A DNA stretch of 64,000 bases from Vibrio campbellii CAIM 519 = NBRC 15631 = ATCC 25920 (GTDB lineage Bacteria > Pseudomonadota > Gammaproteobacteria > Enterobacterales > Vibrionaceae). Positions 16,751 through 24,535 of this stretch are shown here, in pieces. The notes beneath the pieces were generated by a model. The model saw nothing but the letters and a program-made list of their open reading frames with translations, searched no databases and had not been told where the DNA came from. Positions within the stretch are counted from its first letter, which is position 1. Every line of letters starts with the position of its first letter. The DNA lies in contig NZ_CP015864.1 of assembly GCF_002163755.1 (NCBI RefSeq), positions 62,001 to 126,000 on the forward strand, written 5' to 3'. A program made the position numbers and the translations under genes.

Positions 16751-17467
16751 ATGTTTACAGGCATAGTTCAGGCGGTAGCCGAAATTGTTGATGTGACAGA
16801 TCAAAGAGGGATTAGAACTTTTGTTATCGACTTCCCTAAAGGGTTTTGTACTGATCTAGAAATTGGGGCAAGCATTGCTATTGACGGTGTGTGTCTGACA
16901 GTCACTGAAATACAGTCAGATGTTCGTGTTAAGTTCGACGTAATGCTGCAAAGCCTCTTGATCACAACTCTGAGTAAGTATTGCTCATCCCAATTAGTTA
17001 ACGTTGAGAGAGCCGCAAAAGATGGGGCAGAAATTGGCGGCCACCCGCTATCTGGTCATGTGGACTTTAATGTGGCTATCGTCGAGGTAAAACAAATTGA
17101 GGATAACTATTGTGTTCGTTTAGCACTCCCTGAAGCATGGAAAAGATACGTTTTCCCTAAAGGTTATATAGCTCTAAATGGAGCGAGCTTGACTGTAGCT
17201 GACGTAAATAAGCATGAAGGTTGGTTTGAAGTTTGGCTTATTCCTGAGACTCGTAGAATGACGGTTTTCGAATCAAAAGCCATTGGTGACTTTATCAATA
17301 TAGAAATCGAGCGTGGTACCCAAGTAGTTGTTGATACGGTTCGTGACACATTAAATGAAAACCTTGGACCACTATTACCATTGTTTGAAAAACTCCTTTT
17401 AGAGCAAGGTGTTGATTTGGATTCACTAGGCTATAAACCTCAGGCGCTCAGTGGGTCAAAGAACTAA
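16751..17467 (+). CDS. Cassette 11: riboflavin synthase alpha-chain-like protein
   Basis: 238 residues starting MFTGIVQAV, the hallmark N-terminus of riboflavin synthase. The two-barrel repeat is visible: IAIDGVCLTVTE in the first lumazine-binding domain, and GYIALNGASLTVADV in the second, with GGHPLSGHVDF between them. The enzyme dismutates two 6,7-dimethyl-8-ribityllumazines to riboflavin. The C-terminal ~40 residues (LGPLLPLFEKLLLEQ...) are longer than usual. Some relatives (lumazine proteins, blue/yellow fluorescence proteins) bind ligand without catalysis; key residues are not all identifiable by eye. The chromosomal ribE should be elsewhere. Confidence 0.85.
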   Translation: MFTGIVQAVAEIVDVTDQRGIRTFVIDFPKGFCTDLEIGASIAIDGVCLTVTEIQSDVRVKFDVMLQSLLITTLSKYCSSQLVNVERAAKDGAEIGGHPLSGHVDFNVAIVEVKQIEDNYCVRLALPEAWKRYVFPKGYIALNGASLTVADVNKHEGWFEVWLIPETRRMTVFESKAIGDFINIEIERGTQVVVDTVRDTLNENLGPLLPLFEKLLLEQGVDLDSLGYKPQALSGSKN

Positions 17468-17584
17468 CAAACTGTTTAAGAGTGATTCACAACGCGTGGC
17501 ATTTGTACTATGCGTTGGTTTTAGTGGTTAAGGTGGTATGCGGGAGCTTCTGTATTGCGTTGCTCACACCTTAACAGAGCGTTA
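17465..17584 (+). repeat. attC11, group A variant (120 bp)
   Basis: TAACAAACTGTTTAAGAGTG to CACACCTTAACAGAGCGTTA. Confidence 0.93.
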
Positions 17585-17617
17585 TGCTTTAAGATAGATT
17601 TCGGAGTATTAAAAATA

Positions 17618-18355
17618 ATGAAAATAAATATGCACACATCTCATCCTTCAGCTTTTATAAGTTCAACATTTGTTGATTTGAAGTCTGATAGAGCACAAGT
17701 TGCAAGCGTACTTGCTGATAGAGGGTTGAATGTTAATGCTTTGGATATCCAACCAGCATCTAGCCAAACATCTAAAAAAGAAATCTTAACTGGCATACGA
17801 GAAAGCGACTTTGTAATTCTCATTATTGGCGACAGATACGGATCAATTTTGCCAAGTATGACGGGTAGCTCGACGTTAAGTATTACGTTTTGGGAATACA
17901 ACAATGCCATTAAAATGGGTAAGCCAGTTATCGCTTATTTCAAATCAGGAATTAGCTCTGACCCTATATATCATGACGATAAAAGTGATAAAGAGTATGC
18001 CAAGAAAAGGAAGCTATTTGAACGCTTTAAAAGTGTCGTGTCTAGTCGCCACAATCCAGCATATTACTCATCTCCAGAAGAGTTAGCTGATAAGCTAGAT
18101 AAATCTCTCATTAGCATCTACCGATCAGGTGTAAAAAAGCTAACCTCTGAAAAATCAGAGTTGAATTCAAAAATAGTAGAACTGGAGAGTGAACTTACTA
18201 GGTTAAAATCTCAAACGAGCTTAGGGCAGCCTGCTAAGGCTACAGAATCCCAGCCAAACTTCCTTTCATTGGGGTTGGGTAACCTTAAAGAGCCAACAGG
18301 TAATACTAACTCTCTAACAGGGCTGGCGTCTTTGATGGGTAAAAATAAAGCATAA
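17618..18355 (+). CDS. Cassette 12: DUF4062 protein with coiled coil
   Basis: 245 residues from the ATG 11 bases after CGGAG. Residues ~10-130 match DUF4062: AFISSTFVDLKSDRAQV, then FVILIIGDRYGS and SITFWEYNNAIKMGKPVIAY, a Rossmann-like fold related to TIR/SEFIR-type domains. Residues ~170-200 form a short coiled coil (SEKSELNSKIVELESELTRL), followed by a low-complexity tail. In larger proteins DUF4062 is the N-terminal sensor or effector of NTPases linked to defence; here it stands alone. A defence role is an inference. Confidence 0.82.
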   Translation: MKINMHTSHPSAFISSTFVDLKSDRAQVASVLADRGLNVNALDIQPASSQTSKKEILTGIRESDFVILIIGDRYGSILPSMTGSSTLSITFWEYNNAIKMGKPVIAYFKSGISSDPIYHDDKSDKEYAKKRKLFERFKSVVSSRHNPAYYSSPEELADKLDKSLISIYRSGVKKLTSEKSELNSKIVELESELTRLKSQTSLGQPAKATESQPNFLSLGLGNLKEPTGNTNSLTGLASLMGKNKA

Positions 18356-18443
18356 CAAAGCATTTAAGAGTGATTCGCAACGCTTGGCATTTTCGCTTCG
18401 CTCAAGTACAGCCAAGCGTCGCTCACACCTTAATGCGGCGTTA
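18353..18443 (+). repeat. attC12, group D, short (91 bp)
   Basis: TAACAAAGCATTTAAGAGTG to CACACCTTAATGCGGCGTTA; differs from attC8 by one base in the core. Confidence 0.9.
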
Positions 18444-18466
18444 TGTTTTAGGAGGGAATTGTCAGT

Positions 18467-18919
18467 ATGAGCATAGAGCTAAGAAAAATTAACCATGATA
18501 ATTTCTATGAAATCTGCCAGTTGAAAGTTGCTAAAAGTCAATTAAATCATGTTGATAGCAATGCTGTTTCATTGGCTGAAGCGAACTATATGGATTTTCC
18601 TTGGTTTCGTGGCATCTATGCTGATGATAAGCCAATAGGTTTCATCTTGGTAAACGCAGACATTTCCGCAGATAAACTTTTCCTTTGGCGTTTCATGCTA
18701 GATCAGGCACAACAGTCAAAAGGTTATGGTCGTAGAGCTATCGAGTTGTTAAGTTCAGAGTTGCTTAACGAGTTTGGAGCATCGGCTCTTTATACAAGTG
18801 TTGTAGATGGCACTGGTGGTCCAAAAGGTTTCTACTTAAATTGTGGTTTTATTCCTACTGGAAACTTAGTCGCAGGTAGGGAAATAGAGTTGAGCAGAAC
18901 TCTTGAGCCCCAAACATAA
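18467..18919 (+). CDS. Cassette 13: GNAT acetyltransferase
   Basis: 150 residues. WRFMLDQAQQSKGYGRRAIE holds the acetyl-CoA loop (Q-S-K-G-Y-G near residue 87), and GGPKGFYLNCGFIPTG is the C-terminal GNAT strand. The layout resembles SpeG-type spermidine acetyltransferases, but substrate cannot be read from sequence. AGGAGG lies upstream of the ATG. Confidence 0.83.
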   Translation: MSIELRKINHDNFYEICQLKVAKSQLNHVDSNAVSLAEANYMDFPWFRGIYADDKPIGFILVNADISADKLFLWRFMLDQAQQSKGYGRRAIELLSSELLNEFGASALYTSVVDGTGGPKGFYLNCGFIPTGNLVAGREIELSRTLEPQT

Positions 18920-19036
18920 CAAACTGTTCAAGAGGGATTCGCAACGCGTGGCATTTTCACTATGCGTTGGTTTTAGTGTTTAAGGCGGTATGCGGCGGCT
19001 CTTGTATTGCGTTGCTCACCCCTTAACAGGGCGTTA
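18917..19036 (+). repeat. attC13, group A (120 bp)
   Basis: TAACAAACTGTTCAAGAGGG to CACCCCTTAACAGGGCGTTA. Cassette 13 begins GTTATGTTT and ends AAACATAAC, a clean complementary pair. Confidence 0.93.
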
Positions 19037-19075
19037 TGTAGCCGCGAGAGGGCGGTAAGTTAAAAGGGTTTATAT

Positions 19076-19546
19076 ATGTTAAATATTCGCCAAGCTTGCA
19101 TTGAAGATATCAGTGTTATCAAGAAACTACAGTTTCAGCTTTATGAGTATCATCAAGCAAATTTACCTGACGACTTTTTATCACCGGAAGAAATTGAACA
19201 AAAAATAGACCTACACAAGATAATCGAAAGTGAAAGCTCAATTTTTCTAGTAGCCGAAATCAATGGGCAGTTAGTAGGTTTGGTTTTTGGTGAGCTATGG
19301 GTCCGTAAGTCTTGGACACTCAAACAGCGAAAAATCGCAAGCATTGAACAAATAGTAGTGGATTCATGTTTTAGAGACCAAGGCGTTGGACTGGCGCTAA
19401 TAGAGGCATTTGAGGAAAGGGCTATTTCTAACGGCGGGGAAGAACTGTGGTTAGAAGTATACTCTTTCAATGAATCAGCTCTAGCTTTGTATCGCAAAGT
19501 TGGTATCGCGCCCAAAATCCAACTTGGACAGAAAGCGCTAGCCTGA
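19076..19546 (+). CDS. Cassette 14: GNAT acetyltransferase
   Basis: 156 residues. IEQIVVDSCFRDQGVGLALI shows strand 4 and the acetyl-CoA loop (R-D-Q-G-V-G near residue 102), and SFNESALALYRKVGI is a very typical GNAT C-terminal motif. Substrate unknown. The upstream sequence is only weakly Shine-Dalgarno-like (AAAAGGGTTT), so expression may be low or leader-dependent. Confidence 0.85.
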   Translation: MLNIRQACIEDISVIKKLQFQLYEYHQANLPDDFLSPEEIEQKIDLHKIIESESSIFLVAEINGQLVGLVFGELWVRKSWTLKQRKIASIEQIVVDSCFRDQGVGLALIEAFEERAISNGGEELWLEVYSFNESALALYRKVGIAPKIQLGQKALA

Positions 19547-19558
19547 AAGTCGGCTACA

Positions 19559-19677
19559 TAACAATTGTTCAAGAGTAATTCAGCACGCGTGGCATTTTTA
19601 CTATGCGTTAGTTTTAGTGGTTAAGGTGCTATGCGGAGGCTTCGGTATTGCGTGCCTCACACCTTAACAAGGCGTTA
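19559..19677 (+). repeat. attC14, group B (119 bp)
   Basis: TAACAATTGTTCAAGAGTAA to CACACCTTAACAAGGCGTTA; one base shorter than its group. Confidence 0.92.
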
Positions 19678-19713
19678 TAACACTTTCCGGAGTGTTAGCA
19701 TGGAGGCAATAAT

Positions 19714-20097
19714 ATGGACATAAAAAGAGTACACAATGCAAAATGTCATTGTGGGGCAGTTGAATTAGAACTAACGTTGCCAAATGGACTAGAAGATCCT
19801 CGTCGTTGCTCTTGTTCTATGTGTAGGAAGCGCGGAGCAATTGCTGCATCTGTTTTGCTTGAAAACCTCAAAATTGTAAAAGGTGAAGATAACTTGACCC
19901 TTTATCAATTTAATACCATGACGGCGAAGCACTACTTTTGTAAAACTTGCGGCATATATACTCATCACCAAAGGCGCTCCAATCCACATCAATTCGCAAT
20001 TAATGTTGCGTGTCTTGAAGGTGTTAATCCTTATGATTTGGAGCCGGTCAAAATTTACGATGGTATTCATCACCCAAAAGACAGCATTAACTTGTAA
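19714..20097 (+). CDS. Cassette 15: GFA / CENP-V domain protein
   Basis: 127 residues. It has all the zinc-binding Cys motifs of the GFA family: CHCGAVELEL near residue 12, RCSCSMCRKRG near 31, and FCKTCGIYTHH near 75. Members include glutathione-dependent formaldehyde-activating enzyme and many uncharacterised zinc proteins. A role in detoxifying small carbonyls is possible but not shown. GGAGG precedes the start. Confidence 0.88.
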   Translation: MDIKRVHNAKCHCGAVELELTLPNGLEDPRRCSCSMCRKRGAIAASVLLENLKIVKGEDNLTLYQFNTMTAKHYFCKTCGIYTHHQRRSNPHQFAINVACLEGVNPYDLEPVKIYDGIHHPKDSINL

Positions 20098-20119
20098 GGG
20101 CAAACATTGAGGTATTTTA

Positions 20120-20241
20120 TAATAAGCAATTTAAGAGGGATTCACAACGCTTGGCACTTTTGCTTCTACTTCATGTTTAGTGTTGATGGCACAATGTTTT
20201 AGGTTGTGTGGTGGCGTTGTTCACCCCTTAATTGGGCGTTA
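20120..20241 (+). repeat. attC15, group E, mutated core (122 bp)
   Basis: TAATAAGCAATTTAAGAGGG to CACCCCTTAATTGGGCGTTA. The conserved AAC of the left outer core is AAT here, which should weaken folding or cleavage. Confidence 0.85.
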
Positions 20242-20258
20242 TGTTTATAGGTGTAGAT

Positions 20259-20561
20259 ATGCTTGAATATTTAGCTTCATGGGCATCATCAAAATCCAAG
20301 ATATTTAGCGGTGAAAGTTTAATTGTTGAATTGTCAGAGAAACTTGGTGACGAAGTAAAAGCTCAATACATTGAAATTGAAGGAAACGGCTTGCTATCTA
20401 GAGCAACTTTGTGGGAAACGGGCAACCTGGTTCTAGAAGCCATTGACATTGAATCAGAGCAGCATGCTATATCGGAAATCTATGAGTTGCGATATCATGC
20501 TCAAATCGACGATAAACTAAATTGGTGGCTAAGTGAAATTGCCACTTATGAGAAAGTCTAA
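20259..20561 (+). CDS. Cassette 16: small acidic protein, possibly TriTu-type immunity
   Basis: 100 residues from the ATG at 20259, chosen because TAGGTG lies 6 bases upstream; an ATG at 20241 overlaps the attC core. The stretch GLLSRATLWETGNLVLEAID, and the later LNWWLSEI, recall TriTu immunity proteins of polymorphic toxin systems, but this rests on a loose pattern. No toxin gene is adjacent. Otherwise unrecognised. Confidence 0.55.
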   Translation: MLEYLASWASSKSKIFSGESLIVELSEKLGDEVKAQYIEIEGNGLLSRATLWETGNLVLEAIDIESEQHAISEIYELRYHAQIDDKLNWWLSEIATYEKV

Positions 20562-20564
20562 ACA

Positions 20565-20684
20565 TAACAAACTGTTCAAGAGGGATTCGCAACGCGTGGC
20601 ATTTTCATTATGCGTTGGTTTAAGTGATTAAGGTGGTGTGCGGTAACTTTTGTATTGCGTTGCTCACCCCTTAACAGGGCGTTA
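20565..20684 (+). repeat. attC16, group A (120 bp)
   Basis: TAACAAACTGTTCAAGAGGG to CACCCCTTAACAGGGCGTTA. Confidence 0.93.
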
Positions 20685-20703
20685 TAAGCTTAAAGGGAAT
20701 TAA

Positions 20704-21342
20704 ATGAAACATCATGTAATGCTAGATATTGATGGAACACTACTACAGTCATATGCAATGGATGAACAGTGTTTTGTTGATGCTGTGCGAGAAACTATAG
20801 GGCTTGAAATATCTACAGATTGGGGTAGTTATCCCTTTGTCACAGATAGAGGAGTATTAAAAACCTTTATTGAGCAACAAGGCCTTAAATATTCTCTAGC
20901 TGAATTAGAGAGTCTCGTTAAACCTATTTTTATCCGTAATGTTCAGCAATCGGTTAAAACATCACCTCCCCAAGAAGTATCCGGAGCCAAAAAATTCGTG
21001 TCATATCTGTTAGACAGTGACGAATATGTTGTTTCTATTGCTACAGGTGGGTGGGGAGAAACAGCTAAGATAAAGTTGGAATCAGCTGGTTTTGAAACTG
21101 AGAAACTAGCGATTATGTCATCAAATGATCACTACTCTCGTATCAAAATTATGGAGTTGGCAAAATCAGCAATCAACCAAATTGATAACTATCCTGTTAC
21201 CTATTTTGGTGACGCAGAATGGGACTTAGAAGCGTGCAAAGAGTTAGCTATTAATGTAGTGATTGTCGGTGGTAGAGTAAATCATTACCAGCGTATTCAA
21301 GACTTTAACTGTTTAGATACTGCTCTGAGTTTCGTGAAATAG
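20704..21342 (+). CDS. Cassette 17: HAD-superfamily hydrolase
   Basis: 212 residues. Motif I is MLDIDGTLLQS at the N-terminus (nucleophile Asp 8), motif II is the Thr in IATGGWGE near residue 117, and motif IV is YFGDAEWDLEA near 165. The cap between motifs I and II is helical (type C1), as in phosphoglycolate/sugar phosphatases. It probably removes phosphate from a small metabolite; which one is unknown. GGGA precedes the ATG. Confidence 0.85.
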   Translation: MKHHVMLDIDGTLLQSYAMDEQCFVDAVRETIGLEISTDWGSYPFVTDRGVLKTFIEQQGLKYSLAELESLVKPIFIRNVQQSVKTSPPQEVSGAKKFVSYLLDSDEYVVSIATGGWGETAKIKLESAGFETEKLAIMSSNDHYSRIKIMELAKSAINQIDNYPVTYFGDAEWDLEACKELAINVVIVGGRVNHYQRIQDFNCLDTALSFVK

Positions 21343-21368
21343 GTCTGTACTACTCTTCACCACGCTTA

Positions 21369-21489
21369 TAACAAAGCGTTTAAGACGGATTCACAACGCT
21401 TGGCATTTTCGGTTTTATTCAGTTTAAGTGTTTACGGCATAATGGTTTAGGTTAGGTGGTCGCGTTGTTCACCACTTAACGCGGCGTTA
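21369..21489 (+). repeat. attC17, group C (121 bp)
   Basis: TAACAAAGCGTTTAAGACGG to CACCACTTAACGCGGCGTTA, immediately followed by the IS3-family insertion after only about 8 bases. Confidence 0.93.
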
Positions 21490-21560
21490 GGTGTCCGAGT
21501 ACCCCACGTTTAGTAGACACTTTACTAAGTTAGATCTAGGGTCTAATTGAGAGGTGATTT

Positions 21561-21869
21561 ATGGCTAAACATCGTAATCCAGCGTACACCGAAGAGTTCC
21601 GCAAAGAAGCAGTGCGCTTGGCCAGTCTTCCTGGCCGAACGGCTGTCTCCGTTGCCAAGGAGCTGGGCATCAGTGCCCAGCAGATCCGGAACTGGAAGCG
21701 CCAGTTCACACGCCTATCTGATAAACAGTTTAACACCTTAGACGGTGTCGATTATTCGAAGAATGAGTCCGAAGAGCTTCGAGCGCTAAGGCGCGAGAAC
21801 AAGCGACTCAAAGATGAAATGGAATTCCTAAAAAAGGTCTCGGCGTACTTCGCGAAGCAGCAAGAGTGA
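21561..21869 (+). CDS. IS3-family transposase OrfA
   Basis: 102 residues. An N-terminal helix-turn-helix of the transposase-8 type (YTEEFRKEAVRLAS, then AVSVAKELGISAQQIRNW) is followed by a leucine-zipper-like coiled coil (LRALRRENKRLKDEMEFLKK). It binds the IS ends. The slippery heptamer A AAA AAG at 21830-21836, near its end, is the site at which IS3 elements shift frame by -1 to make the OrfAB transposase. The stop overlaps the start of orfB. Confidence 0.92.
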   Translation: MAKHRNPAYTEEFRKEAVRLASLPGRTAVSVAKELGISAQQIRNWKRQFTRLSDKQFNTLDGVDYSKNESEELRALRRENKRLKDEMEFLKKVSAYFAKQQE

Positions 21870-22717
21870 AGTACGAGTTCATTGAAAGCTATGGCGGTGA
21901 GTATTCCATTAGCTTAATGTGCCGCACCTTAGAAGTGAGTCGGGGCGGCTATTATAAGTGGTGCCATCATACGCCGAGTGAGCGTTCAAAGCGGCGAGAG
22001 CGCTTTGAACAGTTGGTCATGTGTACCTTTGCCCAATATCGGGCATGCTATGGTTCAGTGCGAATAGCAGAAGAACTAAACGAAGCAGGCTATGCCTGCT
22101 GCGTGAATTATGTGGCTGATATCATGAAGGAAAAAGGTATCAGGGCACGGAATGGTAAAGGGTTTAAATACAGCAAGGATGTGGCTGCGATGACGAATGT
22201 TGCTGACAATTTACTGCGTAGAGACTTTGAATCTGAGGTACCAAATCAGAAGTGGGTTACGGACATCACGTATATCTGGGTGAAGAGCCGTTGGCTCTTC
22301 TTGGCGACAGTTATGGACTTGCATTCAAGGCGTATTGTGGGTTAGTCGTTAGGGACAACGATGACCGTCGAGCTCATCACCAATGCCCTAAAAATGGCGT
22401 TTGAGTCACGTAAGCCGCCTAAGGGCGTCATTATCCACTCGGACCGTGGTGTACAATACGGAGCATATAAATATCAGGACTTCATGCGTAAGCATGGAGG
22501 TGTACCGAGCATGAGTCGGCAGGGTAACTGTTGGGATAATGCAGTGATGGAGTCGTTCTATAGTCGACTGAAAGTCGAACTGATATACGCAGAAGACTAC
22601 CAAACCCTCGAAGAAGCCCGAATGGGCATCTTCGAATACATCGAGGTATTTTACAATCGCAGAAGAAGACACTCAGCGTTGGGGCACGTCAGCCCAGTTG
22701 AGTATGAAAGTATGTAG
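21866..22717 (+). pseudogene. IS3-family transposase OrfB with an in-frame amber stop
   Basis: The frame holds a complete DDE integrase core: WVTDITYIWV with the first Asp, IIHSDRGVQYG with the second, and NAVMESFYSRLK with the Glu. A TAG at 22343-22345 interrupts it after HSRRIVG; the next codons (SLGTTMTVEL) continue in the same frame, so the ancestral codon was probably TGG (Trp). A single base change therefore separates this copy from an active one. Both halves are about 160 and 124 residues. Confidence 0.9.
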
Positions 22718-22770
22718 TTATGTACTGTCTACTTTTTGTGGGGTACACCAGTGTTTAATGGAGAACAATT

Positions 22771-23241
22771 TTGCAGCAGTTATTTTTTATCGAAAAATCA
22801 GTGGCTGGTAGGTGTGGTCCTGACAACTGTATGTGGGACCTCAATGAACTATACAATAACAACGTAGTAGCCATTCTATCTGTGAATGACGGTGAAATGG
22901 TGCATGTTTCTCTTCTGGACTCATTGGGTATTGCCTACAAAAATATTCCGCTTTCAAGTAATGCACCACCTCTTGATGGTGATTTGGATCTTTGCTTGAG
23001 CACTCTCCCACAAATGCTCGATTTTATTGAACACCACGAGCGCAATGGTGTGGTTGTTATTCATTGTAAACCAGGTAAAGATCGCACTGGTCTAGCTTTG
23101 GCAGCATATTTAATGAGGACTAAAAAACTGTCCCCTAAAGAAGCTATTGACGCAGTTAAACAGGCAAGGAATATTGCCTTTACTGCTCCAGGTTGGGACG
23201 AATTTTCGCTTAAGGTACTGAGCGCGTTGAGAAACACCTAA
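22771..23241 (+). CDS. Cassette 18: dual-specificity/tyrosine phosphatase-like protein
   Basis: 156 residues from a TTG start 8 bases after GGAGA. The Cys-based phosphatase signature HCKPGKDRTG is at residues ~96-105 and is complete (HCx5R). An Asp-containing loop lies upstream. Activity on phosphoproteins or phosphoinositides is possible. The IS3 element sits between this gene and the cassette boundary, so any transcription entering from upstream cassettes must now cross the IS. The cassette ends (GTTAGGTGT and ACACCTAAC) remain complementary. Confidence 0.85.
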   Translation: MQQLFFIEKSVAGRCGPDNCMWDLNELYNNNVVAILSVNDGEMVHVSLLDSLGIAYKNIPLSSNAPPLDGDLDLCLSTLPQMLDFIEHHERNGVVVIHCKPGKDRTGLALAAYLMRTKKLSPKEAIDAVKQARNIAFTAPGWDEFSLKVLSALRNT

Positions 23242-23358
23242 CAAATTGTTCAAGAGGGATTCGCAACGCGTGGCATTTTCACAATGCGTTGGTTTTAGTG
23301 ATTAAGGTGGTATGCAGGAGCTTCGGTATTGCGTTGCTCACCCCTTAACAAGGCGTTA
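23239..23358 (+). repeat. attC18, group A (120 bp)
   Basis: TAACAAATTGTTCAAGAGGG to CACCCCTTAACAAGGCGTTA. Confidence 0.93.
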
Positions 23359-23648
23359 TTTCCGCAACGGATCTCTCAGGCTGAATGTACGTGGTTGTAG
23401 CCTAAGAGTGAAAGTGGCGGGGTAATAGGGTGGAAAAGCGGCGAAAAGGGCGAATATTGGTCATTTCCATGCTAGCCTTAAAGCGCTTTAAGCGCACCTT
23501 AATATGGCGCAGCAATTAAAGAGTGACGCTAAAGCGATTTAAGGTAGTGAGCTGCCAAATACTTCGGCTTCGATTTTTGCCTGCATACCGAAAATTTCTC
23601 GTCATATCAAAAGATTAGGCGTAAACATAGCCGACTTTAGTTGCGGAA
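23359..23648. other. Cassette 19: cassette without a recognisable gene, copy 2
   Basis: Same sequence as cassette 4 (12274-12562) apart from a few differences: CTACATA/CTGCATA, one small indel near 23598, and one base in the attC. It contains the same palindrome CTTAAAGCGCTTTAAG and complementary ends. No gene of ordinary size on either strand. Confidence 0.88.
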
Positions 23649-23771
23649 TAACAAGACGTTCAAGCCGATTCGAAACGCATTGGGGTTTTAGTGCCCAAAT
23701 AGGCACGGATTTATCAGAGTTTATTTTAGGTTAGGGTGGATCTGCGTCTCTCACACCTTAACTGCGCGTTA
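23649..23771 (+). repeat. attC19, group F (123 bp)
   Basis: TAACAAGACGTTCAAGCCG to CACACCTTAACTGCGCGTTA; nearly identical to attC4. Confidence 0.88.
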
Positions 23772-23789
23772 TGCAAATGAGAAAATAAA

Positions 23790-24389
23790 ATGGATATTCT
23801 AGAACGAGTTAAATATGTATTGAGCGAGGAAGCTAAAGCTATCCAGTCTGTTCACGTGAACGACTCTTACGAAGGCGTTGTTAAGTTAATAGCAAACTGT
23901 CAGAGCAAAATTATAACAACAGGCATCGGAAAAGCTGGGCATATTGCACATAAATTTTCAGCCACATTAAGTTCAACTGGTTCTCCGTCAGTATTTCTTC
24001 ATCCTGCAGAGGCCGCTCATGGTGATTTAGGAATTGTTAGCCCAAGTGACATTTTAATCGCATTTTCCACGAGCGGAAAGTCGCGAGAGGTAATCGAAAT
24101 TCTAGAGCTGGCACGTCACTTAGGGGTAACACATATCATTGGTGTAACCTCTCATCCAGACTCAGAGCTGAGGCAACATTGTGAATATGTATTAGATATG
24201 GGAATGCATAAAGAAGCTTGCCCACTTGATCTCACACCAACGACCACGATTGCCGTGATGCTTGCAATCAGCGATGCAATTGCGATCTCAGTAATGGAAC
24301 TTAATGGCTTCACTAAAGAACAATATGGTTTAAGACATCACGGCGGTTACTTGGGCAGAAAGGCTCGCACGGACAACGAATCACATTAG
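23790..24389 (+). CDS. Cassette 20: KpsF/KdsD/GutQ-type sugar isomerase, SIS domain only
   Basis: 199 residues. The SIS domain is complete: TTGIGKAGHIAHKFSATLSS near residue 46, FLHPAEAAHGDLG near 72, AFSTSGKSREV near 91, and PLDLTPTTT near 146, ending LRHHGGYLGRK. This is the arabinose-5-phosphate isomerase pattern, which converts ribulose-5-P to arabinose-5-P for KDO synthesis. KdsD and KpsF have two further CBS domains (total ~320 residues) that are absent here. SIS-only enzymes of this type exist, so it may be active; the physiological role is not known. Confidence 0.87.
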   Translation: MDILERVKYVLSEEAKAIQSVHVNDSYEGVVKLIANCQSKIITTGIGKAGHIAHKFSATLSSTGSPSVFLHPAEAAHGDLGIVSPSDILIAFSTSGKSREVIEILELARHLGVTHIIGVTSHPDSELRQHCEYVLDMGMHKEACPLDLTPTTTIAVMLAISDAIAISVMELNGFTKEQYGLRHHGGYLGRKARTDNESH

Positions 24390-24391
24390 CA

Positions 24392-24511
24392 TAACAAACT
24401 GTTTAAGAGTGATTCGCAACGCGTGGCATTTTTACTATGCGTTGGTTTTAGTGATTAAGGTGGTATGCTGAGGCATCGGTATTGCGTTGCTCACACCTTA
24501 ACATGGCGTTA
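24392..24511 (+). repeat. attC20, group A variant (120 bp)
   Basis: TAACAAACTGTTTAAGAGTG to CACACCTTAACATGGCGTTA. Confidence 0.93.
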
Positions 24512-24535
24512 TGTGTATGATGATTCGGAGATAGA

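Larger units (their letters stand above)
21498..22747 (+). mobile_element. IS3-family insertion sequence inside cassette 18
   Basis: About 1250 bases. The ends carry inverted repeats (left GTACCCCACGTTTAGTAGAC, right complement GTACCCCACAAAAAGTAGAC). It carries orfA and orfB in the usual overlap. It lies between the cassette 18 start (GTTAGGTGT) and its gene. I could not define a target duplication by eye. orfB has an internal stop, so the copy is probably dead. Confidence 0.9.
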
